Source: Selenomonadaceae bacterium | GTDB taxonomy: Bacteria > Bacillota > Negativicutes > Selenomonadales > Selenomonadaceae | Assembly (NCBI GenBank): GCA_017406175.1 | Contig: JAFQZB010000229.1 | Coordinates: 1-43,641, forward strand | Reading direction: 5' to 3' | DNA length: 43,641 nucleotides | In this document: piece by piece, positions 7,663 through 14,708 of the stretch | Numbering within the stretch: position 1 is the first letter of the stretch | How the letters are laid out: every line of letters begins with the position of its first letter | The notes under the pieces: generated by a model | Told to the model about the DNA's origin: nothing | Databases searched by the model: none | What the model saw: only the letters and a program-made list of their open reading frames with translations | Position numbers and translations under genes: made by a program

Positions 7663-7866
7663 TGATTTTGGAGTCTCGAAACTGCTTTTGGAGCTTTGAA
7701 ACGGGTTTTGAAGGCGATTTTGAGGCGCAAATTACGAAATCCAAAATACAGGATTTTGTATCGCGCCGTTATGCGGTTTTTTCGGCGATTACAAAAATCA
7801 GGGGTGATTTGGACGTGTGATTTACGTTTTCCAATATATTGGATTTTGTAAAATGGGCAAAAAAAA
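7663..7866. repeat. Dispersed ~205-bp repeat, copy 1
   Basis: Most of the 347-bp gap between brnT and the condensation gene is a sequence that recurs at 21691-21896 in the same orientation. Shared blocks include GAAACGGGTTTTGAAGGCGA, GTATCGCGCCGTTATGCGG, TGTGATTTACGTTTTCC and TTTGTAAAATGGGCAAAA. Each copy holds two modules flanked by TAC and GTA with an inverted repeat inside. Here these are AAATCC/GGATTT (7737-7756) and the perfect palindrome TCCAATATATTGGA (7830-7843). On the minus strand the repeat follows a terminator. I see no coding gene in it. Confidence 0.9.
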
Positions 7867-7881
7867 TCGCCTCGAAAGGCG
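7859..7881 (-). terminator. Terminator after the condensation-domain gene
   Basis: Minus strand CGCCT-TTCG-AGGCG (7881-7868), a stem with a stable TTCG tetraloop, followed by A and a run of T. It lies 40 bp past the stop at 7922 and abuts the repeat. Confidence 0.88.
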
Positions 7882-7921
7882 TTTTGAAGTTCTGAAGGGC
7901 AAATTCTCATAAATGATAATT

Positions 7922-9727
7922 TTACGATTGGAGCCAGAGAGATTGATAACGTTCCATTTGTTGCAGGGCGAAATTCATCACAGCCGCCGCGACCTCGGTA
8001 TTTTTGCGAATCGCCTCAATCAGCACGTCACGCGGAATCAGTAGCAGGTCGACTTGTTCGGTTAAGACTTCGGCGGAAAGTGTGAGCCGTTGCTTGTCCA
8101 GAAGGTTTGCGGGATTGACGAAAGAATTTTTCCTGACGACATCAAGCGGATTATACCAACCGTCGCCAGTATCCACGTTGCGAACGAGCTTGCCAGCCAC
8201 CACGAAGATAAAATCTTCCTTGAGCATGTCGCCGGAAATCCTATCGCCCTCGTAGCACGTGATAAGTTCCGCATTGCCCTCGAACAGTCCGATTGTCCCT
8301 TCGTAGCGTCCCTGCAAAATCGGTAGCTGTGATAGGAAGTCGCGAATCCTTTTGCGCTCGTCGGTAGGCTTTTGAACGTCAGAAAGGATTTGGATTCGTT
8401 TGGCAAGGCTTTCACGGAACGCGGGATACTTTGCATTCCAATCCGTGAGCACTTGCTTAAGGACGGCTTCATAAATTGAGCAAAGACGTTCAACGCCCGA
8501 CTTCATGAAGTGCCGCTCGTCGTAAAGGAATGTAATCGACAAATTTTTTTCGGAGTAGCGGAAGTAAACGCCTAACTTCATGCCTTGCGCGTCCCAAGAG
8601 TTACGGGAAATGATTTTGCCTTGCGACGTGGCGGGCGTCTCGACGTAATTAAGTTCGCTAGATTGAAATTCTTTAAAGCTGAGGAAGTGCCCGAAGTATT
8701 TTCTGCCAGTCAAGCCCTCAAGAGTTGTCCAATCGACGCAACTATACGGTTGAGAAATGACGAGTTGCCGAAATTGCCCGCGAACGATTTGTTCAACGGT
8801 CAAATTGTTGCTACTGGTTAGGCGAACGGGAATGACATTGAGTGACGAGCCGCCAGCAGAAATAATTTGGCAGAAGAGACAATCATTGCGTCCATTTTTG
8901 TTTTGAAGCATGAACCCCCACGCACTTTGCAAAATCGCAGTGAGCATGACGCGGTTAGATTGAGCGTGCCAGCGCAAATCGGAGAGAATATCGGCGGGAA
9001 TGTTCATATGTAACGATTTTTGACGATATGCGCCCAATCCGTCGCGTTCATAGGGCAATCTATCGGGCGGCGGGGCTTTGTCGAGGACTTTAGCCCAATA
9101 ATCGCGGATTGCGTCCTGATTCTTCGGCGGCAAGTCGTCTTGAGGCTTCTCCGTCTTGAATTCGTCTGGAATTTCCAAGACATCGGCAAAAAATTTCTCG
9201 GCAACGAAATTGTCCGCGATTAATTGAGGAAAAGTCACGAGCACGGCGAATTCACTCGGACTTGTCTTGTACACCGCGAATCTAATCAACGGGTCGTGCC
9301 TAAAGTCGCAATCGCGGCGCATATCGGCTTCCAAAATCTTCCTGAACTCGTCGTCAAGCTCATCCGCGTCTGATTGAGTAAGGTTGCGGAAGATGACTTC
9401 GGGTTTGACGGTCGTAGCGGCGCGAATAACTTTAATCGTGCGCGTTCCGACGTTGCAGAAGTTTGCGCGGAGGTTTTCGTTGTGATTTATCAACCTAGCA
9501 ACCGCCATATTGAATTTAATCGGGCTGACGGTGCCGCGAACCTTATAAAGCGTCTGAACGAAGAAATGCGGCGATACAAAATTTTTTTCCGTGAAGAATT
9601 TTTTCTCTTGGGCGTTCAAATCCTTAATCGCTTCGAGTTTCCGAGGATTGTAAGCATCGCCCTGACGCCCATAAACGCTTTCCAAAATATTTTTTTCAGC
9701 GGTCGTGAGTTCCAAAATCGTTTCCAT
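7922..9727 (-). CDS. Degenerate condensation-domain protein with C-terminal cyclic-nucleotide-binding-like domain
   Basis: A 601-residue protein with no close family I can name. Residues 1 to about 430 look like a stand-alone condensation (C) domain of the NRPS/acyltransferase superfamily: LTTAEKNI start, NENLRANF in the early helix, and a later region resembling the NTLPLRV segment (LNVIPVRLTSS). The catalytic HHxxxDG is replaced by PQLIADN (residues 167-173). Asp is kept but both histidines are lost, so classical catalysis is unlikely. From about residue 475 a beta-rich segment (DFIFVVAGKLVRN, NSFVNPANLL, VDLLLIPRDVLIEAI) resembles a Crp-like cyclic-nucleotide-binding fold. The start at 9727 is set by AGGAGAAATTGAA; the upstream ATG at 9772 lacks an RBS. 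No adenylation or carrier domain is adjacent. Function unknown, possibly ligand-controlled scaffold or inactive acyltransferase. Confidence 0.72.
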   Translation of the reverse strand: METILELTTAEKNILESVYGRQGDAYNPRKLEAIKDLNAQEKKFFTEKNFVSPHFFVQTLYKVRGTVSPIKFNMAVARLINHNENLRANFCNVGTRTIKVIRAATTVKPEVIFRNLTQSDADELDDEFRKILEADMRRDCDFRHDPLIRFAVYKTSPSEFAVLVTFPQLIADNFVAEKFFADVLEIPDEFKTEKPQDDLPPKNQDAIRDYWAKVLDKAPPPDRLPYERDGLGAYRQKSLHMNIPADILSDLRWHAQSNRVMLTAILQSAWGFMLQNKNGRNDCLFCQIISAGGSSLNVIPVRLTSSNNLTVEQIVRGQFRQLVISQPYSCVDWTTLEGLTGRKYFGHFLSFKEFQSSELNYVETPATSQGKIISRNSWDAQGMKLGVYFRYSEKNLSITFLYDERHFMKSGVERLCSIYEAVLKQVLTDWNAKYPAFRESLAKRIQILSDVQKPTDERKRIRDFLSQLPILQGRYEGTIGLFEGNAELITCYEGDRISGDMLKEDFIFVVAGKLVRNVDTGDGWYNPLDVVRKNSFVNPANLLDKQRLTLSAEVLTEQVDLLLIPRDVLIEAIRKNTEVAAAVMNFALQQMERYQSLWLQS

Positions 9728-9760
9728 TTCAATTTCTCCTATGCAAAATGATTCTTGCAC

Positions 9761-9789
9761 ATGATAACACACACGCGAGCGATTTTCAC
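9761..9789 (-). promoter_or_regulatory. Candidate promoter of the condensation-domain gene
   Basis: Minus strand GTGAAA (9789-9784), 17-bp spacer, extended -10 TGTTATCAT (9769-9761), 34 bp before the start at 9727. Moderate match. Confidence 0.45.
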
Positions 9790-9791
9790 GG

Positions 9792-9820
9792 TTGCTTTTA
9801 GAAAATTTTTTTGCTATCTT
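9792..9820 (+). promoter_or_regulatory. Promoter of the histidine phosphatase gene
   Basis: TTGCTT (9792-9797), 17-bp spacer, extended -10 TGCTATCTT (9812-9820). It is the likely start of the plus-strand unit running to 14640, as later gaps are short and each gene has an RBS. Confidence 0.6.
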
Positions 9821-9847
9821 AGTTCAAAACGTCGAGGAGCGGATAAT

Positions 9848-10459
9848 ATGTTGAGGATTTTTTTAATCAGGCACGGCGAGACGGAATGGAATAAACAAAA
9901 TCGCTTGCAAGGCAATTCAAACATTCATTTATCGCCCGAAGGCTATCATCAAGCGATAACTTTGGCTGACCACCCGCCTTTTCAACACATCGACGCGATT
10001 TATTCAAGCGATTTGTCGCGAGCAATGGAAACGGCAGGAGTTATCGCGGAAAGATTTAATTTGGGCGTAAAATTGATGCCTGAGTTGCGCGAGACGAATT
10101 TTGGCGACTGGGAAGGGCGCGGGATAAGCGAATTAGCAATGGAATCGCCTAAAGCCTTCGGAAAGTTCTTCACTGACCCGGAAAGATGCCATCCGCCGCA
10201 CGGAGAAACTTTTTTGGAGTGTCAAGCCCGCGTGATGATTGGAATACGGGAAATCATTGCGAATCACGAAAATCAGAACGTTGTAGTTGTTTCACACGGC
10301 GCGGCAATTCGATTGATACTCGGCGCGGCTTTGGATATGCCGATTCACAAAATGTGGGCGATTGGGCAATTCAACATGGCGTTAAACATTTTGCGCGTCG
10401 ACGACGGGGAATTTACAGTTGAACTCATGAACAGCACCGAACATCTCCGCCACCATTGA
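9848..10459 (+). CDS. Histidine phosphatase family protein (phosphoglycerate mutase-like)
   Basis: 203-residue member of the histidine phosphatase superfamily. It has the phosphohistidine motif LIRHGETEWN at residues 6-15, the substrate-contact segment SSDLSRAMETA, ELRETNFGDWEGR, and the second catalytic histidine in VVVSHGAAIRLIL. This pattern is typical of GpmB/CobC-like small-molecule phosphatases. Alpha-ribazole phosphatase (CobC) is one possibility given cbiA nearby, but the sequence alone cannot separate that from broad-specificity phosphatases. The start at 9848 is preceded by GAGGAGCGGATAAT; the longer frame from 9755 has no RBS and begins before the promoter. First gene of a co-directional run to the argC-argJ genes. 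Confidence 0.92.
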   Translation: MLRIFLIRHGETEWNKQNRLQGNSNIHLSPEGYHQAITLADHPPFQHIDAIYSSDLSRAMETAGVIAERFNLGVKLMPELRETNFGDWEGRGISELAMESPKAFGKFFTDPERCHPPHGETFLECQARVMIGIREIIANHENQNVVVVSHGAAIRLILGAALDMPIHKMWAIGQFNMALNILRVDDGEFTVELMNSTEHLRHH

Positions 10460-10471
10460 GGAGGGCACGTC

Positions 10472-10741
10472 ATGTACTATTACTCGACTGTCGACGATAT
10501 TATCATGACGCACAGTGCCCTTGAGACCGATGAATATTCTATGCCGTGCGTGCGCGTTCACTTTGAGAGACCGAATCAAAATAACGGCTTCGACTTCGCT
10601 GACGGCAGGATTCCACACTTCACATTTCAAAAGGCGTTCGGCTTCTCCGAGAACGAGCTTTTCAAACTGCGTGACTACATGCGGAACAATTCCTTCTTGA
10701 TTTGGGAGTTCGCGCAAAAGGGCGGTGGCGTTAATGCCTAA
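10472..10741 (+). CDS. Small uncharacterised protein, partner of the DUF4160 gene
   Basis: 89-residue soluble protein that I do not recognise. It begins MYYYSTVDDIIMTHSALETD and contains CVRVHFERPN and a final helix FSENELFKLRDYMRNN. A strong RBS (GAGGAGGGCACGTC) precedes it 12 bp after the phosphatase gene. Its stop overlaps the start of the DUF4160 gene (ATGCCTAA), indicating translational coupling. DUF4160 proteins are often paired with a small second protein (DUF2442 in many genomes), so this may fill that slot, but the sequence is not clearly DUF2442. No membrane segments or signal peptide. Confidence 0.7.
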   Translation: MYYYSTVDDIIMTHSALETDEYSMPCVRVHFERPNQNNGFDFADGRIPHFTFQKAFGFSENELFKLRDYMRNNSFLIWEFAQKGGGVNA

Positions 10742-10991
10742 GGTCTTGCAAGATTTTTTAGGATACGCGATTTACTTCTGGACGAATGAGCAAGGCGAGC
10801 CTCCGCATGTTCACGTTTCAAAGGGTAGACAGACGGCGGGCGCAACAAAGTTTTGGATACGGCGCGACGGCGTGGAATTGGCGTACAACGACGGACAAAT
10901 CCCCGCTAAGGACTTGCGCAAGATTGAAGCATACCTTCTGGCGAATCAGGACAGTATCCTTGCCGCGTGGTTTAGGTTCTTCAACATGTAA
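10734..10991 (+). CDS. DUF4160 domain-containing protein
   Basis: An 85-residue protein with the DUF4160 pattern: early aromatic YAIYFWTNEQGEPPHVHV, then KFWIRRDGVELAYNDGQIPAKDLRKIEAYL and a C-terminal helix ending in AAWFRFFN. The PPHVHV histidines are the family hallmark. The start is taken at 10734 (MPKVLQDFLGY), overlapping the end of the previous gene; the alternative GTG-like start three codons earlier adds nothing conserved. The family is uncharacterised but often occurs in small two-gene units with toxin-antitoxin-like behaviour. Here the pair sits between a phosphatase and a secreted protein in the argCJ unit. Toxin-antitoxin function is only an inference. Confidence 0.82.
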   Translation: MPKVLQDFLGYAIYFWTNEQGEPPHVHVSKGRQTAGATKFWIRRDGVELAYNDGQIPAKDLRKIEAYLLANQDSILAAWFRFFNM

Positions 10992-11003
10992 GGAGGGCTT
11001 ATC

Positions 11004-11327
11004 ATGAAAAAATTTATTGCGTTGGTCGTCGTGCTGTGCGCGGTGATGATTACGTCTTCGGCGTCGGCGGCTAAAGGCGTCGTCGTGTTTTATGGCGAAC
11101 GCTCGAACAAGATTATCATCAAGACGGACTGGGAACGCTACACTTGCGGCGAGGTTTCTGGCTTGCCATTTCGATTGAGGCGCGGCGATGAGGTTGCGGG
11201 CGAATTGGAAAGCACTGGCTCCCATGAACTGTACAACATCACCGAGGACGAAAGCTTTTACGTTTGGATTAGTGATTATTGGCTGAGCAAGGAACGGGCT
11301 TTTGATTGGCTCGAACGTAATTCTTAA
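11004..11327 (+). CDS. Small secreted protein of unknown function
   Basis: 107 residues beginning with a clear signal peptide (MKKFIALVVVLCAVMITSS, cleavage likely after ASA near residue 23). The mature part, about 84 residues, is probably beta-rich (KGVVVFYGERSNKIIIKTDW) and has one cysteine in YTCGEV. The C-terminal segment is aromatic and charged (FYVWISDYWLSKERAFDWLE). I recognise no family. RBS AAGGAGGGCTTATC; 12 bp after the DUF4160 gene and 13 bp before argC, so co-transcription is likely. Nothing links it to arginine synthesis other than position. Confidence 0.8.
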   Translation: MKKFIALVVVLCAVMITSSASAAKGVVVFYGERSNKIIIKTDWERYTCGEVSGLPFRLRRGDEVAGELESTGSHELYNITEDESFYVWISDYWLSKERAFDWLERNS

Positions 11328-11340
11328 GGAGGCAAAGTAA

Positions 11341-12378
11341 TTGGTAAAAGTAAGTGTAATCGGGGCGACGGGCTACGCGGGGGCGGAGCTACTGTCGATA
11401 CTCAATCGGCACCCGCAAGCTCAATTGGCGCATATAACGTCCGAGAGCCACACGGGCAAAAAAATCTCGGAGCTGTATCCGCACCTGCGCGGCATATGCG
11501 ACCTAACGTTAGAATCACTCGCGGACATTGAGGCAATTGGCAAGAACAGCGACTTCATCTTTATAGCCCTGCCGCACGGACACGCAATGGACGTTGGATT
11601 AAAGCTAGAGGCGTTGCCCGTGAGAATCATAGACTTGGGCGCGGATTATCGGTTCAGCGACACCGACATTTACGAGGCGTGGTACAACGTGCCGCACAAG
11701 CACAAGGACGCTAAGCGGGTTTACGGGCTGGCGGAAATTTACCGCAACGAAATCCGCGACGCAAAGATTATCGGCAATGCGGGCTGTTTCACGACGGCTT
11801 CAATCCTCGCGCTGGCTCCTCTTGTCAAGCATCACTTAATCGACAGCAACTCAATCATCGTGGACGCGGCGTCGGGCGTTTCGGGCGCGGGCAGAGGTCT
11901 TAAGCTCGGCAATCACTTCCCCGAACTCTACGACAACTTCAAGGCTTACAACGTGGCTCATCATCGTCACACGCCGGAGATTGAACAAGCTCTTAAAGAC
12001 CTAAGCGGAGAAGAGACGGTTATTAACTTCACGCCACACCTCGTGCCAATGTCCCGCGGAATTCTGGCGACGTGCTACGCGACGATTAAAGAGAACGTTT
12101 CGGCGGAGATGATTGACGCCGCGTTTCAGAAGATGTTTGGCGCGGAAAAGTTTATCCGACTGCTCGGACGCGGCGCATACCCCGAAACTAAATTTGTTCG
12201 CGGCTCCAACTACTGCGACCTAGGCTGGCACATTGACGAGCGGACGCAACGTGTTATAATTCTCTCCGCGATTGACAACCTAGTTAAGGGCGCGGCGGGA
12301 CAAGCCGTCCAGAACTTCAACATAGCGGCGGGCTTCTATGAAGGCGTTGCCCTAGACGTTGTTCCACTCTATCCCTAA
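11341..12378 (+). CDS. argC: N-acetyl-gamma-glutamyl-phosphate reductase
   Basis: Third step of arginine synthesis: NADPH-dependent reduction of N-acetylglutamyl phosphate to the semialdehyde. The 345 residues match the family length. Visible are VIGATGYAGAELLSIL (nucleotide-binding loop), FIALPHGHAMDV, LGADYRF, the catalytic cysteine in GNAGCFTTASI, GVSGAGRG, and the late block FTPHLVPMSRGIL. Translation starts with TTG at 11341, set by a perfect AAGGAGGCAAAG. argJ follows after 12 bp with its own RBS, so argC and argJ are co-transcribed. argB and argD, frequent downstream neighbours, are missing; a GIY-YIG gene occupies that position. Confidence 0.97.
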   Translation: MVKVSVIGATGYAGAELLSILNRHPQAQLAHITSESHTGKKISELYPHLRGICDLTLESLADIEAIGKNSDFIFIALPHGHAMDVGLKLEALPVRIIDLGADYRFSDTDIYEAWYNVPHKHKDAKRVYGLAEIYRNEIRDAKIIGNAGCFTTASILALAPLVKHHLIDSNSIIVDAASGVSGAGRGLKLGNHFPELYDNFKAYNVAHHRHTPEIEQALKDLSGEETVINFTPHLVPMSRGILATCYATIKENVSAEMIDAAFQKMFGAEKFIRLLGRGAYPETKFVRGSNYCDLGWHIDERTQRVIILSAIDNLVKGAAGQAVQNFNIAAGFYEGVALDVVPLYP

Positions 12379-12390
12379 GGAGGCAAAAAT

Positions 12391-13602
12391 ATGTTCAGCG
12401 ATAAACACAAAGCGGCGGGCGTCTGCTATCCGCAAGGTTTCACGGCGGCGGGTGTTCGTGCAGGTATCAAGAAAAATGGCAATCTCGACGTGGCAGTCAT
12501 CTACACGCAAAAGGAAGCGGCGGTCGCGGGCGTCTTCACGAAAAATTTAGTTGCGGCGGCTCCAGTTCACTTGAGCAAGATAGTCGTCGGCACGGGCACG
12601 GCTCATGCTGTCGTTGCCAATGCGGGTTGTGCAAATGCTTGCACGGGCGAACAGGGAATCCGCGACGCCGAGGAGATGGCGTCCATTACCGCCAACGAAC
12701 TTGGCTGTCGTCAAGATGATGTTATCGTCGCGTCCACGGGGCTTATCGGCTCCAATATCCCAATGGACAAAATGACTTCTGGCATTAAAGACGCCGTTAA
12801 GAATCTGTCCCGCGAAGGCTCCGTTAATGCCGGCAACGCAATCATCACGACGGACACCTACTCCAAGGCTTGCGCGACTGAAGTTACGATTGGCGGCGTG
12901 GAGGTTCGTTTCGGAGCAATCGCTAAAGGTTCTGGCATGATTCGACCCGATATGGCTACGATGCTTTGCTTTATCACGACCGACGCCGACATTGACCAAA
13001 AACTTTTGCAGGAGGCTTTGCGCGACGCTACCGAGGTCAGCTTTAACTGCATGACGGTTGATGGCGACATGAGCACCAATGATTCAGTCGTCGTCTTGGC
13101 GAATGGCGCGGCGGGCAATAAAAAAATCGTCGACAAGGGCGCGGACTACCAGACATTCTACGAGACCTTGAAGACGATTTGCATTGAGCTTGCCAAACGC
13201 ATTGCCGCTGATGGCGAGGGCGCGTCTAAGTTCCTTACGATTAACGTAACGGGCGCAGAGAGTTTCGCGGACGCTAAAAAGGTCGGCATGAGCGTTGCAA
13301 ATTCCCCGCTCGTTAAAACAGCCTTCTTTGGACAAGACGCTAACCCAGGTCGCACAATATGTGCTGTCGGCTATTCGGGCGTTCACGTCGTCCCAGAAAA
13401 GATTACTATCAAGTTCGGCGGGCTGACCGTCTACGATAAAGGTCTCGTGACGAAGTTTGACGCTGACGAAATGCGCAAAGTCTTAATAGAGCACGACATC
13501 ACCGTTGACATTGATATAAACATTGGCAAAGAATCAGCAACTATATATACATGTGATTTATCATATCGCTATGTTGCAATCAACGCAGAGTACGTCAGCT
13601 AA
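12391..13602 (+). CDS. argJ: Bifunctional ornithine acetyltransferase / N-acetylglutamate synthase
   Basis: Recycles the acetyl group from N-acetylornithine to glutamate (and may make N-acetylglutamate from acetyl-CoA). The 403 residues show GFTAAGVRAGIK, VANAGCANACTG, STGLIGSNIPM, ITTDTYSK and the self-cleavage site KGSGMIRPDMATMLCF, where Thr of ATML becomes the nucleophile of the beta chain. RBS AAGGAGGCAAAAAT. The final stretch reads ATIYTCDLSYRYVAINAEYV where most ArgJ proteins have ATAWGCDLTYDYV. Its last codons (ATA, TAT, ACA, TGT, TTA, TCA) are more AT-rich than the GC-ending codons that dominate the gene. This change adjoins the GIY-YIG gene 21 bp downstream. Confidence 0.96.
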   Translation: MFSDKHKAAGVCYPQGFTAAGVRAGIKKNGNLDVAVIYTQKEAAVAGVFTKNLVAAAPVHLSKIVVGTGTAHAVVANAGCANACTGEQGIRDAEEMASITANELGCRQDDVIVASTGLIGSNIPMDKMTSGIKDAVKNLSREGSVNAGNAIITTDTYSKACATEVTIGGVEVRFGAIAKGSGMIRPDMATMLCFITTDADIDQKLLQEALRDATEVSFNCMTVDGDMSTNDSVVVLANGAAGNKKIVDKGADYQTFYETLKTICIELAKRIAADGEGASKFLTINVTGAESFADAKKVGMSVANSPLVKTAFFGQDANPGRTICAVGYSGVHVVPEKITIKFGGLTVYDKGLVTKFDADEMRKVLIEHDITVDIDINIGKESATIYTCDLSYRYVAINAEYVS

Positions 13603-13623
13603 CAAATTCAGAGGATAAAGGGC

Positions 13624-14640
13624 ATGGCTAAGAAGATTATCGGCATTTACATGATTACCTGCCTAGCGAACAGCAAAAGGTACATCGGGCAGAGTATCGA
13701 CATCAAGCGGCGATTTTCTCAGCATAGACGTAAGTCGCCCAATCAAATGCTGGCGGATTTTGAACAATACGGCGTGGACGCTTTCAAGTTTGAAATCCTC
13801 GAAGAGTGCGCCGCTAATGAACTCGACAAAAAAGAAACGGCTTACATGAACGAGCTACAGCCCGAATATAACATAAGGTCTGAAGGTCACGGCATATCCG
13901 ATGAGGCTCGCGAAAAGCTCCGTAAACTTCAAACAGGAAGAAAACATCCAACTATAAGCCGCCAAGTCAAATGCGTTGAGACCGGCGAGGTATTTGAAAG
14001 CATATCCGCCGCCGCTAAGTGGTGCAAAGTTCCTACTCCTAATCTTGTTATGTTGCTCAAGGGCAAGGGGCGAACTTTAGGAGGCTATCATTGGATTTAC
14101 GCGGACGAAGACGAGGAAGCGGCTCTAGAAAGAATTCGCCAAATGCCTGAAGGTCGGCAACGTACGGAAGAATCTAAAGAAAAACAACGTAAAGCCATGA
14201 CTGGCAAGAAACATACGCCTGAACACTGCGATAAAATCCGCCAATCTCATATCGGGCAAGGTTGGAAGTCTTCGACTTATGAAAAACTTTGCCGAAAAGT
14301 TCTCTGCGTCGAGACTGGCGAAGTTTTTCCCAGCATAAAAGCCGCCGCTGAATTTTATAACTTGAAACGCCCGAACATTTCAGCTGTATTGAACGGCGAT
14401 AGTAAAACTTGCGGCGGGTTTCATTGGGAATACGTCGACGGGCAACCGCCTCAAGCTCGTTCCGAAGCGTTCCGCAATAAAATCGGTAAGCCTGTTCGTT
14501 GCATTGAGACGGGTATCATCTACTCAAGCATAAGCGCGGCGGCTGAAACATTCGGCGTCACGGATGCGGCGATTGGCAATGTCTTAAGTGGACGTAATGA
14601 AAAATCTTGCGGCTACCATTGGGAATTCCTCACGGCTTAA
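13624..14640 (+). CDS. GIY-YIG endonuclease with NUMOD repeats (homing-endonuclease-like)
   Basis: 338-residue free-standing homing-type endonuclease. The N-terminal nuclease domain (residues 1-95) has GIYMITCLANSKRYIGQS (GIY and YIG), the conserved arginine in IKRRFSQH, and a glutamate in KKETAYM. NUMOD3-like basic helices follow (DEAREKLRKLQTGRKHP and a second at about 185-215). Three NUMOD1-like DNA-binding repeats contain the pattern V-C-V-E-T-G-E-V-F-x-S-I-x-A-A-A, near residues 118, 234 and 297, each ending in GGYHW or a variant. RBS AGAGGATAAAGGGC, 21 bp after argJ. Codon use is like the host, suggesting long residence. No intron boundaries are visible. A terminator follows directly. 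Confidence 0.93.
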   Translation: MAKKIIGIYMITCLANSKRYIGQSIDIKRRFSQHRRKSPNQMLADFEQYGVDAFKFEILEECAANELDKKETAYMNELQPEYNIRSEGHGISDEAREKLRKLQTGRKHPTISRQVKCVETGEVFESISAAAKWCKVPTPNLVMLLKGKGRTLGGYHWIYADEDEEAALERIRQMPEGRQRTEESKEKQRKAMTGKKHTPEHCDKIRQSHIGQGWKSSTYEKLCRKVLCVETGEVFPSIKAAAEFYNLKRPNISAVLNGDSKTCGGFHWEYVDGQPPQARSEAFRNKIGKPVRCIETGIIYSSISAAAETFGVTDAAIGNVLSGRNEKSCGYHWEFLTA

Positions 14641-14649
14641 GAAGTTTTA

Positions 14650-14678
14650 TCCTCTGCAACTAAGCGGAGGATTTTTTT
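14650..14678 (+). terminator. Terminator of the argCJ / GIY-YIG unit
   Basis: TCCTCTGC and GCGGAGGA arms (one mismatch) with a short loop, followed by seven T. It lies 10 bp past the GIY-YIG stop. Confidence 0.85.
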
Positions 14679-14679
14679 G

Positions 14680-14688
14680 TGCTATAAT
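14680..14688 (+). promoter_or_regulatory. Extended -10 promoter of the Tat flavoprotein gene
   Basis: TGCTATAAT, followed by CGGGCGCGAGG, lies immediately downstream of the terminator and 20 bp before the ATG. No good -35 is visible, since the T-run occupies that area; the TG extension may compensate. Confidence 0.65.
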
Positions 14689-14708
14689 CGGGCGCGAGGT
14701 GATGATTT

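Noticed and set aside
7617-7910. 97-codon minus-strand frame in the dispersed repeat, with ITARYK-type peptide also readable in copy 2
   Set aside because: The peptide similarity follows from DNA identity of the repeat with few indels. There is no RBS, and the frame in copy 2 merges into aroB by chance. Hairpin conservation explains the data better.
13603-14640. Group I intron around the GIY-YIG gene
   Set aside because: argJ ends with its own stop and intact C-terminus; no intron core or exon continuation is visible.
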